Shown piece by piece: positions 33,437-43,035 of a stretch of DNA of 64,000 nucleotides (its first letter is position 1; each line of letters starts with the position of its first letter). Location of the stretch: positions 62,001 through 126,000 of the forward strand of contig NW_027472023.1 in assembly GCF_965638725.1 (NCBI RefSeq), given 5' to 3'. The DNA is from Aptenodytes patagonicus. Lineage: Eukaryota; Chordata; Aves; Sphenisciformes; Spheniscidae. Below the pieces are notes generated by a model. It was not told the DNA's origin. It saw only the letters and a list, made by a program, of their open reading frames with translations, and made no database searches. Both the position numbers and the translations under genes were made by a program.

Positions 33437-34029
33437 CAGTGCGGCCAGCAGGTGGAGGGAGGTGATTCTGCCCCTCTACTCTGCTCTGGTGAGACCCCAC
33501 CCGCAGTACCGTGTCCAGCTCTGGAGTCCTCAGTACAGGAAAGACATGGAGCTGTTGGAGCAGGTCCAGAGGAGGGCCACAAAAATGATCAGAGGGATGG
33601 AACACCTCTGCTATGAAGAAAGGCTGAGAGAATTGGGGCTGTTCAGCCTGGAGAAGAGGAGGCTCCGGGGAGACCTTATTGCAGCCTTTCAATACTGAAA
33701 GGGGGCTTATAAGAAAGATGGGGACAGGCTTTTTAGTAGGGCCTGCAGCGATAGGGCCAGGGGTAATGGTATTAAACTAAAAGAAGGTAGATTCAGACTA
33801 GGTATATGGAAGAAATTTTTTATGCTGAGGGTGGTGAAACACTGGCACAGGTTGCCCGGAGAGGCTGTAGATGCCCCATCCCTGAAAACATTCAAGGTCA
33901 GGCTGGACGGGGCTTTGAGCAACCTGGTCTAGTTGAAGAAGTCCCTGCTCATTGCAGGGCGGGGTTGGACTAGATGACCTTTAAAGGTCCTTTCCAAGCC
34001 AAACCATTCTATGATTCGATGGTTCTATG
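33437..34029 (+). mobile_element. 5'-truncated CR1 LINE (B)
   Basis: Counterpart of 6838-7430. Confidence 0.9.
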
Positions 34030-34145
34030 AAAACAAACCTCTGCTACAGCACCAATATTGGGCCGGAAACTGGAAAAATACCCAACCAGGATACCACTGG
34101 GAAGAGCAAACCAAAGAAAGCCACGAAGTGGGCAAACTCATCATG

Positions 34146-34150
34146 GAAGG
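34146..34150 (+). repeat. Target site duplication of the provirus, left
   Basis: GAAGG, repeated at 41253-41257 and single at 7547-7551 in copy A. Five bases is the expected duplication length for several ERV classes. Confidence 0.95.
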
Positions 34151-34690
34151 TGTCGTGGTTTAATCTCAGTCAGCAATTAAGCACCACGCAGCCGCTCGCT
34201 CACTCCCCCCCACCCGGTGGGATGGGGGAGAGAATTGGAAGAGCACAAGTTAGAAAGACTCGTGGGTTGAGATAAAAACAGTTTAATAATTGAAATAAAA
34301 TGATAATAATAATATGATAATAATAATAATAATACACAAAACAAGTGATGCACAGTACAATTGCTCACCACCCGCTGACCGATGCCCAGCCAGTCCCCGA
34401 GCAGCGGCCCCCCCGGCCAGCTTTCCCCAGTTTATGTACTGAGCATGACGTCACATGGTATGGAATGTCCCTTTGGCCAGTTTGGCTGTGCCCCCTCCCA
34501 GCTTCTTGTGCACCTCCAGCCTCCTCAGTCAGTAGAGCATGGGAAGCTGAAAAGTCCTTGGCTAGTGTAAGCATTACCTAGCAACAACTAAAACACCGGT
34601 GTGTTATCAACTTTGTTCTCATCCTAAATCCAAAACACTGTACCAGCTACTAGAAAGGAAATTAACTCTATCCCTGCCGAAACCAGGACA
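34151..34690 (-). mobile_element. Provirus 3' LTR
   Basis: 540 bp. TGACGTCA at 34446-34453 in U3. A TAA/ATT microsatellite lies in the R/U5 side. One mismatch to the other LTR, where GCAATTAAGC here reads GCAATTGAGC there. Confidence 0.95.
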
Positions 34691-35138
34691 ATATCCACCC
34701 CTTATTCTATACCATTTGCATCATGCTCAAGTCTCACATTTTCCAGTACATTTTCATTAATCACCACCCCCTTTTATATATATATATATACACACATACA
34801 CAGATATCATTCCCTTCATCTGTGGGCCATCCCTCTAAAATGTTCGGTGAGTTCATTTAGTCCATGACTTCAGGCTCCATCTGTCATAATAATCTTTCAG
34901 GGCAGGAAAAAATGGAGATGGTATGTGGTGTTGGATTGTTTCAGGTTGAAGTCAGTTCTGGTACCATCATCACTGTGCTTTGCTTGGTTTCACTGAAGTT
35001 ATTCTTCATTAATCTGGGTGATTCTTATTATAATAACATTAGTATGGCATATAATATTATTAGTATTATTAGTATATCTGTGTATTATTAGTATAACTAT
35101 TATAACTATAATTAGTACTTAACATCACATAATTCAGA
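34691..35138 (-). other. Provirus segment between pol and 3' LTR, no env
   Basis: 448 bp, AT-rich, with a TA/CA microsatellite near 34770-34805 and TTA/ATT runs near 35030-35110. No open frame resembling Env surface or transmembrane subunits. The purine tract before the LTR is weak (AGAATAAGGGGTGGATAT on the - strand). Confidence 0.8.
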
Positions 35139-38100
35139 TCATTGGCTATTCTCACCCAAAATCAAATCCCCTTGAGGCACACATCGGACTTCCCCATCCT
35201 TCCGCATTATCCACCAAGTGCACCCAGGTCCTTGAGCAAAAGCAATCCCACGGATGGGTCTGCCTCTGCCCGAGGCAGGAATAACCCAGACTGTCTTCCC
35301 CAGCATATTTTTTATGTGCACTACAGGGACTTTATTCCCATCTACAGTACGTAAAAGTTCTGACTGGGCAGGGCCTGCTCGATTGGCAGATCCCCGAGTG
35401 TTGACTAACCAGGTGGCCTTTGCTAAATGCGTATCCCAATGTTTGAACGTCCCACCACCCATTGCTCTCAGCGTAGTCTTTAACAGTCCATTGTATCGTT
35501 CAATTTTCCCAGAAGCTGGTGCATGATAGGGGATGTGATACACCCACTCAATGCCGTGCTCTTTGGCCCAGGTGTCTATGAGGTTGTTTCGGAAATGAGT
35601 CCCATTGTCTGACTCAATTCTTTCTGGGGTGCCATGTCGCCATAGGACTTGCTTTTCAAGGCCCAGGATAGTGTTCCGGGCAGTGGCATGGGGCACGGGA
35701 TATGTTTCCAGCCATCCGGTGGTTGCCTCCACCATTGTAAGCACGTGGCGCTTGCCTTGGCGGGTTTGTGGGAGTGTGATATAATCGATCTGCCAGGCCT
35801 CCCCATATTTATATTTCAGCCATCGTCCTCCATACCAAAAAGGCTTTAACCGTTTGGCTTGCTTGATTGCAGCACATGTTTCGCATTCATGGATAACCTG
35901 GGCTATAGTGTCCATGGTCAAGTCCACCCCTCGATCACGAGCCCATCTGTATGTTGCATCTCTTCCTTGGTGACCTGAGGTGTCATGGGCCCACCGAGCT
36001 AGAAATAATTCACCCTTATGTTGCCAGTCCAGATCCACCTGAGCCACTTCAATCTTAGCAGCCTGATCCACCTGCTGGTTGTTTTGATGTTCTTCAGTGG
36101 CCCGACTCTTGGGTACGTGAGCATCTACGTGACGGACTTTTACAACCAGGTTCTCCACCCGGGCAGCAATATCTTGCCACAATGCGGCAGCCCAGATGGG
36201 TTTGCCTCTGCGCTGCCAGTTGCTCTGCTTCCATTGCTGCAACCACCCCCACAGGGCATTTGCCACCATCCATGAGTCAGTATAGAGATAGAGCACTGGC
36301 CACTTTTCTCGATCAGCAATGTCTAAAGCCAGCTGGATGGCCTTTACTTCTGCAAATTGGCTTGATTCACCTTCTCCTTCAGCAGTTTCTACAACTTGTC
36401 GCATAGGACTCCATACAGCAGCTTTCCACCTCCGATGTTTTCCCACAAGACGACAGGACCCATCAGTGAACAGGGCATATTGCTTCTCATTTTCTGGTAG
36501 TTCATTATACATTGGGGCCTCTTCAGCACGCGTTACCTCCTCCTCTGGCAATATTCCAAAATCTTTGCCCTCTGGCCAATCCATGATCACTTCCAGAATT
36601 CCTGGGCGACTGGGGTTTCCTATTCGAGCCCGTTGTGTGATTAGTGCGACCCACTTACTCCATGTAGCATCAGTTGCATGATGTGTACAGGGGACCCTCC
36701 CTCTGAACATCCAGCCCAGCACCGGCAGTCGGGGTGCCAGGAGGAGCTGTGCTTCAGTGCCGATCACTTCTGAAGCAGCTCGAACCCCTTCATATGCTGC
36801 TAATATCTCTTTTTCAGTTGGAGTATAGCGGGCCTCGGATCCTCTGTATCCCCGACTCCAAAACCCTAGGGGTCGACCTCGAGTCTCCCCTGGTGCTTTC
36901 TGCCAGAGGCTCCAGGTAGGGCCATTCTCCCCGGCTGCGGTATAGAGCACATTTTTTACATCTTGCCCTGCCCGGACTGGCCCCAGGGCTACTGCATGAA
37001 CTATCTCCCGTTTAATTTGTTCAAAAGCTTGTCGTTGCTCAGGGCCCCATTTGAAATCGTTCTTCTTCCGGGTCACTTGATAGAGAGGGTTTACAATCAG
37101 ACTGTAATTTGGAATGTGCATTCTCCAAAAACCCACCACGCCTAAGAAAGCTTGTGTTTCTTTTTTGCTAGTTGGTGGAGACAGGGCTGTTATTTTGTTG
37201 ATCACATCTATTGGGATCTGACGACGTCCATCTTGCCATTTTATTCCTAAAAACTGGATCTCCTGTGCAGGTCCCTTGACCTTACTTTGTTTTATGGCAA
37301 AACCGGCCTTCAGCAGGATTTGGACTATTTCCTTCCCTTTTTCAAAAACTTCTTCTGCTGTGTTGCCCCACACGATGATATCATCAATGTATTGCAGGTG
37401 TTCTGGAGCTCCACCCTGTTCTAATGCAGTCTGGATCAGTCCATGGCAAATGGTAGGGCTGTGTTTCCACCCCTGGGGCAGTCGGTTCCAGGTGTACTGA
37501 ACGCCCCTCCAAGTGAAAGCAAACTGTGGCCTGCACTCTGCTGCCAAAGGGATTGAGAAAAATGCATTAGCAATATCAATTGTGGCATACCACTTGGCTG
37601 CCTTTGATTCCAATTCATATTGAAGTTCTAGCATGTCTGGCACAGCAGCACTCAGCGGTGGCGTGACTTCATTTAGGCCACGATAGTCTACTGTTAGTCT
37701 CCACTCTCCATTAGACTTCCGCACTGGCCATATGGGACTGTTAAAGGGTGAGTGGGTCTTGCTGATCACTCCTTGGCTCTCCAGTCGACGAATCAGCTCA
37801 TGAATGGGAATCAGGGAGTCTCGGTTGGTGCGATATTGCCGCCGGTGCACTGTGGTGGTAGCGATTGGCACTTGTTGGTCTTCGACCTTCAGCAACCCCA
37901 CAACAGAAGGGTCCTCCGAGAGACCAGGCAAGGTGGACAGCTGTTTAATCTCCTCCGTCTCCAAGGCAGCTATACCAAAAGCCCACCTGTACCCTTTTGG
38001 GTCCTTGAAATACCCTCTCCTGAGGTAGTCTATGCCAAGGATGCACGGAGCATCTGGGCCAGTCACAATGGGGTGCTTCTGCCACCCATTCCCAGTTAGA

Positions 38101-38324
38101 CTCACTTCGGCTTCCAATACAGATAGCTGTTGGGATCCCCCCGTCACCCCAGAAATATAGATGGGTTCTGTTCCTATATATCTTGATGGCATTAGGGTAC
38201 ACTGTGCACCGGTGTCTACCAGAGCCTTATACTTCTGTGGGTCTGATGTGCCAGGCCACCGAATCCACACAGTCCAGTAAACCCGGTTGTCCCTTTCCTC
38301 CCCCTGGCTGGAGGCAGGGCCCCT
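35139..38324 (-). CDS. pol: Provirus Pro-Pol polyprotein (protease, RT, RNase H, integrase)
   Basis: Open for 1061 codons after the gag amber codon; there is no ATG at its start, so expression needs readthrough. Numbering from the GTG at 38270: retropepsin DTGA at 19-22; RT with D231 (IDIANAF), LPQGWKHSP at 264-272 and YIDD at 294-297; RNase H with D603 (FTDGS), E641, D665 (YTDSW) and D716; integrase zinc site H762, H767, C796, C799; and catalytic D829 (WQIDY), D888 (ESDNG) and E924 (KIERYNG), a D,D-35-E set. Every catalytic residue expected is present and no stop interrupts it. It ends with a TGA at 35139-35141. Likely still enzyme-competent, which is inference from the intact motifs only. 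Confidence 0.95.
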   Translation of the reverse strand, partial: RGPASSQGEERDNRVYWTVWIRWPGTSDPQKYKALVDTGAQCTLMPSRYIGTEPIYISGVTGGSQQLSVLEAEVSLTGNGWQKHPIVTGPDAPCILGIDYLRRGYFKDPKGYRWAFGIAALETEEIKQLSTLPGLSEDPSVVGLLKVEDQQVPIATTTVHRRQYRTNRDSLIPIHELIRRLESQGVISKTHSPFNSPIWPVRKSNGEWRLTVDYRGLNEVTPPLSAAVPDMLELQYELESKAAKWYATIDIANAFFSIPLAAECRPQFAFTWRGVQYTWNRLPQGWKHSPTICHGLIQTALEQGGAPEHLQYIDDIIVWGNTAEEVFEKGKEIVQILLKAGFAIKQSKVKGPAQEIQFLGIKWQDGRRQIPIDVINKITALSPPTSKKETQAFLGVVGFWRMHIPNYSLIVNPLYQVTRKKNDFKWGPEQRQAFEQIKREIVHAVALGPVRAGQDVKNVLYTAAGENGPTWSLWQKAPGETRGRPLGFWSRGYRGSEARYTPTEKEILAAYEGVRAASEVIGTEAQLLLAPRLPVLGWMFRGRVPCTHHATDATWSKWVALITQRARIGNPSRPGILEVIMDWPEGKDFGILPEEEVTRAEEAPMYNELPENEKQYALFTDGSCRLVGKHRRWKAAVWSPMRQVVETAEGEGESSQFAEVKAIQLALDIADREKWPVLYLYTDSWMVANALWGWLQQWKQSNWQRRGKPIWAAALWQDIAARVENLVVKVRHVDAHVPKSRATEEHQNNQQVDQAAKIEVAQVDLDWQHKGELFLARWAHDTSGHQGRDATYRWARDRGVDLTMDTIAQVIHECETCAAIKQAKRLKPFWYGGRWLKYKYGEAWQIDYITLPQTRQGKRHVLTMVEATTGWLETYPVPHATARNTILGLEKQVLWRHGTPERIESDNGTHFRNNLIDTWAKEHGIEWVYHIPYHAPASGKIERYNGLLKTTLRAMGGGTFKHWDTHLAKATWLVNTRGSANRAGPAQSELLRTVDGNKVPVVHIKNMLGKTVWVIPASGRGRPIRGIAFAQGPGCTWWIMRKDGEVRCVPQGDLILGENSQ

Positions 38325-38327
38325 CTA
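38325..38327 (-). promoter_or_regulatory. Gag-pol amber codon, predicted readthrough site
   Basis: TAG ends gag; pol continues in the same frame without another stop. The context on the - strand is GAGGATTAGAGGGGCCCTGC. The older ERV-2 has TAGAGGGGCCCTGCC at the same place (19469, 53209). Gammaretroviruses use the same strategy (UAG plus a downstream pseudoknot); whether a pseudoknot forms here I did not fold. Confidence 0.75.
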
Positions 38328-40610
38328 ATCCTCATCACAGTACTCGTTTCTCATTTCTTGTACGTATGAGTCAGAAGTTTCTTCATTAAGATCAAGAGTA
38401 AGATCAGCCCTTCTACTCTCTCTGGGGAACTGCCCGCTGGAAACTGGAGCAGCAATTTTCCTGGAAGAACCTCTTTCTGTAATTGTTTTCCCTTGTAATT
38501 CACGTACCCGTGCCCCTAGGGCTGCAGTAGGTTTCCCATCCCACTTCCTCATGTCCTCTCCGTGGTCACGCAGGTAAAACCATAGGGTGCCCCGTGGTGT
38601 GTATCCTTTATATTCTCTCTCTTGAGCAAAAGAACGCTTACTTCTAATAGCCGAGATACTGGTCCGTATAGGTGAGGAGTAGGACCTATCCTCTCTGAGT
38701 TGCTGGATCTCCCGGGACAGTTTTTCGGACAGTTTCTCCACAGCCGAGACGATGGAGGAAGAAAGACTTTCCTCGTATTGCCGGAGTTGACTAGCCAATT
38801 CATCCACTGTTTGTTCCTCTCCATCTTTCCAGGTTATCACTGCCAATGAATTGGCGTATGACGATGGTGCGCTCCTTATAAACTTCCGCCACATGGGTCG
38901 TGTGCACTTGACTTCGTCTGGATCTTTGGATAGTTGTTCATTGTTGAGGTCACCATAAATCACCTCCAGCACAGCTAATTCTCTCAGAAACTGGATACCC
39001 TTCTCCATGGTGGCCCACTTGCTTGGGCGACATATGACATCTTCCTTAAAGGGATACCTTTCCTTCACGCTTGACAAGAGTCGCCTCCAAAGGCTGAGGA
39101 TACGTGTCCCTTTTCCAATTGCTTTGTCAATGCCCCCTTCCCTAGAAAGGGATCCCAGCTGCTTGGCTTCCCTACCCTCTAATTCCAGGCTACTGGCCCC
39201 ATTATCCCAGCATCGGAGCAGCCAGGTGACAATATGCTCACCTGGACGGCGGCTGAAATCTTTTCGTATATCTCGCAGCTCACTCAGGGATAGAGATCGG
39301 GTGGTCACTGTCTCGTTTATGAGTTCTTCCTCTTCCTCCTCCCCGATCAGCGGCCGGCTTTCCTCCTCCCGTTCTCGTGATGGTCCTTCTCTAGGGTCAT
39401 CTGTCTCGTATACTTCTTCCTCCGGTTCCCTTTTAGAAGAAGCTTCTTCCTCCCTTACTAAACGAGCTGACTTCCGCTTCCAAGATTTCTTCTTGTGTAC
39501 AGGGGCGACTGATACTGGCACAGGCTCGTTCTTTGGTTCAGCCACAGGGCGTGTTGCTGGGGTTGGAGTGGCCGCAGTGCAAGTGCATGTCACCGGAGTC
39601 TGAGTGGCCGCAGGGCCTGTTGCCGGGGTTGGAGTGGCTGCAGTGCATGTCGCTGGGGTTGGAGTGGCCGCAGTGCATGTCGCCGGGGTTGGAGTGGCCG
39701 CAGTGCAAGTGCATGTCACCGGAGTCTGAGTGGCCGCAGGGCCTGTTGCCGGCGTTGGAGTGGCCGCAGTGCATGTCGCCGGGGTTGGAGTGGCCGCAGT
39801 GCAAGTGCGTGTCACCGGAGTCTGAGTGGCCGCAGGGCCTGTTGCCGGGGTTGGAGTGGCCGCAGTGCATGTCGTTTTACTGTCAGAGCCAGAGACCTTC
39901 TCTTCCCTTTGAGGGTACTGAATGGTGTTGAACAGGGCTCGGTAGGCATGGGCCAGGCCCCAGCACGTTGCAATGAGTTGCATCTCTCTAGAGTTGCCAG
40001 GGTGACAGCATACTTTTTCCAAATATTCTACTAACTTTTCAGGATTCTGCACTTGCTCAGGGGTGAAGTTCCAAAACACTGGGGGTGCCCATTGGCCTAG
40101 GTACTTGCCCATCTTGTCCCACACACCCTGCCACTCATAATTATTCAGCCTTGGGGCAGATCTCTGGATGATATTCTTAAATTGCTTACCAACTTTAGAC
40201 AAAACCGAAACAATATTCCCAAGAAGTATTAATAGAAGTATCTTAACTGCCCAAGGATGCTCAAAATACTGAAAAATTACTGTAATGAAGGAGGAAACAT
40301 CATAGAAGAAGGTAGTGACACTGCCATTCTGTATTTCCTCCGTAAAAAAACTCTCAGAAAAGTTACTGCAATTGCTAGTTGTCTCCACGATATGGTATCC
40401 ATGGTACAGTAACGGCTTCATTGCGAAGTTTACATACCACAGAAACGTCAAGGTCAATGTTCTAAAAACAAACCTCACAAGCGAGACATTACTATTCACT
40501 GCAGACCACAGCAAACTGCAAAACCCAACACCAATCTTTAACATGTACAGCAGGAAAAAGAGCGCGATGCAGATTATACAAATCAATATCGAGAACAGAG
40601 AAACCAACAT
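38325..40610 (-). CDS. gag: Provirus Gag with membrane-spanning N-terminus
   Basis: 761 codons from the first ATG at 40610; an in-frame TAG sits just upstream of the frame, so this start is the only ATG choice. The N-terminus is unlike a usual matrix domain: hydrophobic stretches at about residues 1-25 (SLFSILICIICIALFFLLYM), 45-62 and 105-138 (ITVIFQYF, ILLLILLGNIVSVL), with N-glycosylation sequons (NCS, NFS, NGS) between the second and third. A charged region and an Ala/Thr/Pro repeat follow. The capsid-like part reads ELRDIRKDFSRRPGEHIVTW and SLWRRLLSSVKERYPFKEDV. No CCHC zinc knuckle is seen near the C-terminus. It ends NEYCDED then TAG. Confidence 0.85.
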   Translation of the reverse strand: MLVSLFSILICIICIALFFLLYMLKIGVGFCSLLWSAVNSNVSLVRFVFRTLTLTFLWYVNFAMKPLLYHGYHIVETTSNCSNFSESFFTEEIQNGSVTTFFYDVSSFITVIFQYFEHPWAVKILLLILLGNIVSVLSKVGKQFKNIIQRSAPRLNNYEWQGVWDKMGKYLGQWAPPVFWNFTPEQVQNPEKLVEYLEKVCCHPGNSREMQLIATCWGLAHAYRALFNTIQYPQREEKVSGSDSKTTCTAATPTPATGPAATQTPVTRTCTAATPTPATCTAATPTPATGPAATQTPVTCTCTAATPTPATCTAATPTPATCTAATPTPATGPAATQTPVTCTCTAATPTPATRPVAEPKNEPVPVSVAPVHKKKSWKRKSARLVREEEASSKREPEEEVYETDDPREGPSREREEESRPLIGEEEEEELINETVTTRSLSLSELRDIRKDFSRRPGEHIVTWLLRCWDNGASSLELEGREAKQLGSLSREGGIDKAIGKGTRILSLWRRLLSSVKERYPFKEDVICRPSKWATMEKGIQFLRELAVLEVIYGDLNNEQLSKDPDEVKCTRPMWRKFIRSAPSSYANSLAVITWKDGEEQTVDELASQLRQYEESLSSSIVSAVEKLSEKLSREIQQLREDRSYSSPIRTSISAIRSKRSFAQEREYKGYTPRGTLWFYLRDHGEDMRKWDGKPTAALGARVRELQGKTITERGSSRKIAAPVSSGQFPRESRRADLTLDLNEETSDSYVQEMRNEYCDED
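39548..39876 (-). repeat. In-frame minisatellite within gag
   Basis: Encodes repeats of TAATPTPATC and GPAATQTPVT, arranged as higher-order units of about 100-140 bp each ending with the GPAATQTPVT variant. All repeats are multiples of three, so the frame stays open. ERV-2 lacks this array. Confidence 0.9.
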
Positions 40611-40686
40611 TGTGACCCTCAACTATTAACAGATATAAGTTCCTTAATACACTCCGGTTAATCTGTTATTATCTCAAACCCTTCGT

Positions 40687-40704
40687 GCCCCACGTTGGGC
40701 GCCA
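40687..40704 (-). other. Provirus primer binding site (tRNA-Lys1,2 type)
   Basis: On the - strand TGGCGCCCAACGTGGGGC, an exact match to the Lys-1,2 type primer site, eight bases after the 5' LTR. Confidence 0.85.
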
Positions 40705-40712
40705 AAAAGGAC

Positions 40713-41252
40713 TGTCGTGGTTTAATCTCAGTCAGCAATTGAGCACCACGCAGCCGCTCGCTCACTCCCCCCCACCCGGTGGGATGGGGGAGAGAATTGG
40801 AAGAGCACAAGTTAGAAAGACTCGTGGGTTGAGATAAAAACAGTTTAATAATTGAAATAAAATGATAATAATAATATGATAATAATAATAATAATACACA
40901 AAACAAGTGATGCACAGTACAATTGCTCACCACCCGCTGACCGATGCCCAGCCAGTCCCCGAGCAGCGGCCCCCCCGGCCAGCTTTCCCCAGTTTATGTA
41001 CTGAGCATGACGTCACATGGTATGGAATGTCCCTTTGGCCAGTTTGGCTGTGCCCCCTCCCAGCTTCTTGTGCACCTCCAGCCTCCTCAGTCAGTAGAGC
41101 ATGGGAAGCTGAAAAGTCCTTGGCTAGTGTAAGCATTACCTAGCAACAACTAAAACACCGGTGTGTTATCAACTTTGTTCTCATCCTAAATCCAAAACAC
41201 TGTACCAGCTACTAGAAAGGAAATTAACTCTATCCCTGCCGAAACCAGGACA
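40713..41252 (-). mobile_element. Provirus 5' LTR
   Basis: 540 bp, one mismatch to the 3' LTR. TGACGTCA at 41008-41015, with CATAAAC 8-14 bases downstream on the - strand. Confidence 0.95.
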
Positions 41253-41257
41253 GAAGG
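41253..41257 (+). repeat. Target site duplication of the provirus, right
   Basis: GAAGG, matching 34146-34150; the interrupted host sequence resumes as in copy A at 7552. Confidence 0.95.
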
Positions 41258-41489
41258 GTTTCCTGTGCTCAGTGCCACTGACTGGATTTAGTTTTCCCTG
41301 TGAATCCTTCCCAGTTCCCTTTCTATGTTCTTCTTCTGTGTCACCACTCCTTTTTGGGGAGGAAACAACTCCCCCCCTCAGCCTCCACCTTTTTTGGGGA
41401 AAGAGCTCCCCACCATGGCCCTCCACCCAGACTGTGGTGGGGGGAAGAACTCCCTTCCGTCGCACTCCCTTGTAAATGCTCCCCCGGCC

Positions 41490-41525
41490 ACGTCTGACCC
41501 CAAGTATGGCGACCTGCCCGGCATT
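41490..41525 (+). pseudogene. DCTN2: DCTN2 first-exon-like fragment, forward copy (B)
   Basis: Same as 7784-7819: ACG for ATG, and an intact GTGAGT donor at 41526-41531. Confidence 0.6.
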
Positions 41526-41550
41526 GTGAGTGCAGGGCCTGGCCAGGGAC

Positions 41551-42157
41551 CGGGCCAGGGGGATTCTGGAGGAAGCAGGACCTTGGGGGGAGCAGGTGCC
41601 TGGGGTACCTGGAAGGAGTGGGCTGTCTGGGGGGAACTAATGGGATCAGGAGGGTATGGGTGGGGGAGGTAAAGGGGTCGGGGGTGTTGGGAGAGAGCTA
41701 AGATGATGGGGGTGTCTGGGGAGAAGTGAAGGCAATGGAGGGTGTGCAGGGGGGAAGTGAGGAGATGGAGGGAGTCTGAGGGGAACTCAAAGGATTGGAG
41801 GTGTCTGGAGGGGGGAACTGAAGGGATCGGGGTCTTCTGAGGGGGTAACTGAGGGGATCGGGGTCTTGTGGGGGAAACTGAGGTGACCAGTGGCATTTAG
41901 GGGGCATTTGAGTAGATTGAAGACATCCGAGCGGGAGAGCTGGGATGCCTGGAAGGGTAACTGAGGGTATCGGGGCTGTCTGGGGGGAAGCAGAGGCATC
42001 TTTGGGGCTGAGGTTTCTGGGGTTAACTGAGGGGATCGGGGGCACTGAGTGGGTGACAGAGGGGATGAAGGGTACCCTGGGCAGGTCTGGCATGTGTAAG
42101 GTCGTAAACAGGGCATATGGAGAGTTGGGGATGGTAGGTGGATGGAGGATGTTAGGG
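41551..42157 (+). repeat. G-rich minisatellite, left part (B)
   Basis: Counterpart of 7845-8451. Confidence 0.75.
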
Positions 42158-42702
42158 TGTCCTGGTTTCGGCAGGGATAGAGTTAATTTCCTTTCTAGTA
42201 GCTGGTACAGTGTTTTGGATTTAGGATGAGAACAAAGTTGATAACGCACCGATGTTTTAGTTGTTGCTAGGTAATGCTTACACTAGCCAAGGACTTTTCA
42301 GCTTCCCATGCTCTACCGACTGAGAAGGCTGGAGGTGCACAAGAAGCTGGGAGGGGGCACAGCCAAACTGGCCAAAGGGACATTCCGTACCATGTGACGT
42401 CATGCTCAGTACATAAACTGGGGAAAGCTGGCGGGGGGGGCCGCTGCTCGGGGACTGGCTGGGCATCGGTCGGCGGGTGGTGAGCAATTGTACTGTGCAT
42501 CACTTGTTTTGTGTATTATTATTATTATTATCATCATATTATTATTATAATTTTATTTCAATTATTAAACTGTTTTTATCTCAACCCACGAGTTTTTTTC
42601 TAACTTGTGCTCTTCCATTTCTCTCCCCCATCCCACCGGGTGGGGGGGAGTGAGCGAGCGGCTGCGTGGTGCTTAGTTGCTGACTGAGATTAAACCACGA
42701 CA
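42158..42702 (+). mobile_element. Solo LTR (B)
   Basis: Counterpart of 8452-8996 with the same TAGGG duplication, so the solo LTR predates the duplication. It begins TGTCCTGGTTTCGGC, as in the young provirus, where copy A has TTTCGTC. Confidence 0.9.
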
Positions 42703-42707
42703 TAGGG

Positions 42708-43006
42708 TAACAGGGAACGGGGCAAATGGGGTGCCTGGGGGGATCAGAGAATGAAGGCGCAGTTAGCGGGGTGTTTGGGGACATGGGGGGGGTTCTGGAG
42801 ACTGTCTGGAAACAGGCATATCTGGGAGATGTCAGGAGTACTTGGGGTATTTGGGGCGATTGTGTGACTCAGGGTACCTGTAAAGGCCCTGGTCATTTGG
42901 AGGTGTAGGGGGGGATGGGGGCAGTGAGTGGGGTATTTGGGGACATCAGGGGTGTCCAGAAGGCATGTGGAGTCTTTGGGGAGACGGGGGAGTGTGGGGG
43001 CAGGTA
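42708..43006 (+). repeat. G-rich minisatellite, right part (B)
   Basis: Counterpart of 9002-9300. Confidence 0.65.
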
Positions 43007-43035
43007 GCTTCTGCGGGTGTCTGTGGGCTGAGGTG

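Larger units (their letters stand above)
34151..41252 (-). mobile_element. Young env-less endogenous retrovirus (7102 bp provirus)
   Basis: A complete provirus on the - strand with TG...CA LTRs of 540 bp, a Lys-type primer site, gag, an in-frame amber codon, and pol, flanked by GAAGG. The LTRs differ at one position (A at 34190-region versus G in the other LTR), 1/540, so the insertion is recent. No env lies between the end of pol (35139) and the 3' LTR. Gag and pol are open throughout. Class: RT motifs group with the ERV-2 relic of the same window; I would call it an avian class III-like ERV, but the Lys primer and amber readthrough are not typical of ERV-L, so class is open. Confidence 0.95.

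Noticed and set aside
34691-35138. Possible short env or accessory gene of the provirus
   Set aside because: AT-rich with microsatellites; no open frame of useful length with signal peptide, furin site or fusion peptide features.
39533-39931. Open frames of 110-132 codons on either strand within the gag repeat
   Set aside because: They are off-frame readings of the in-frame gag minisatellite.
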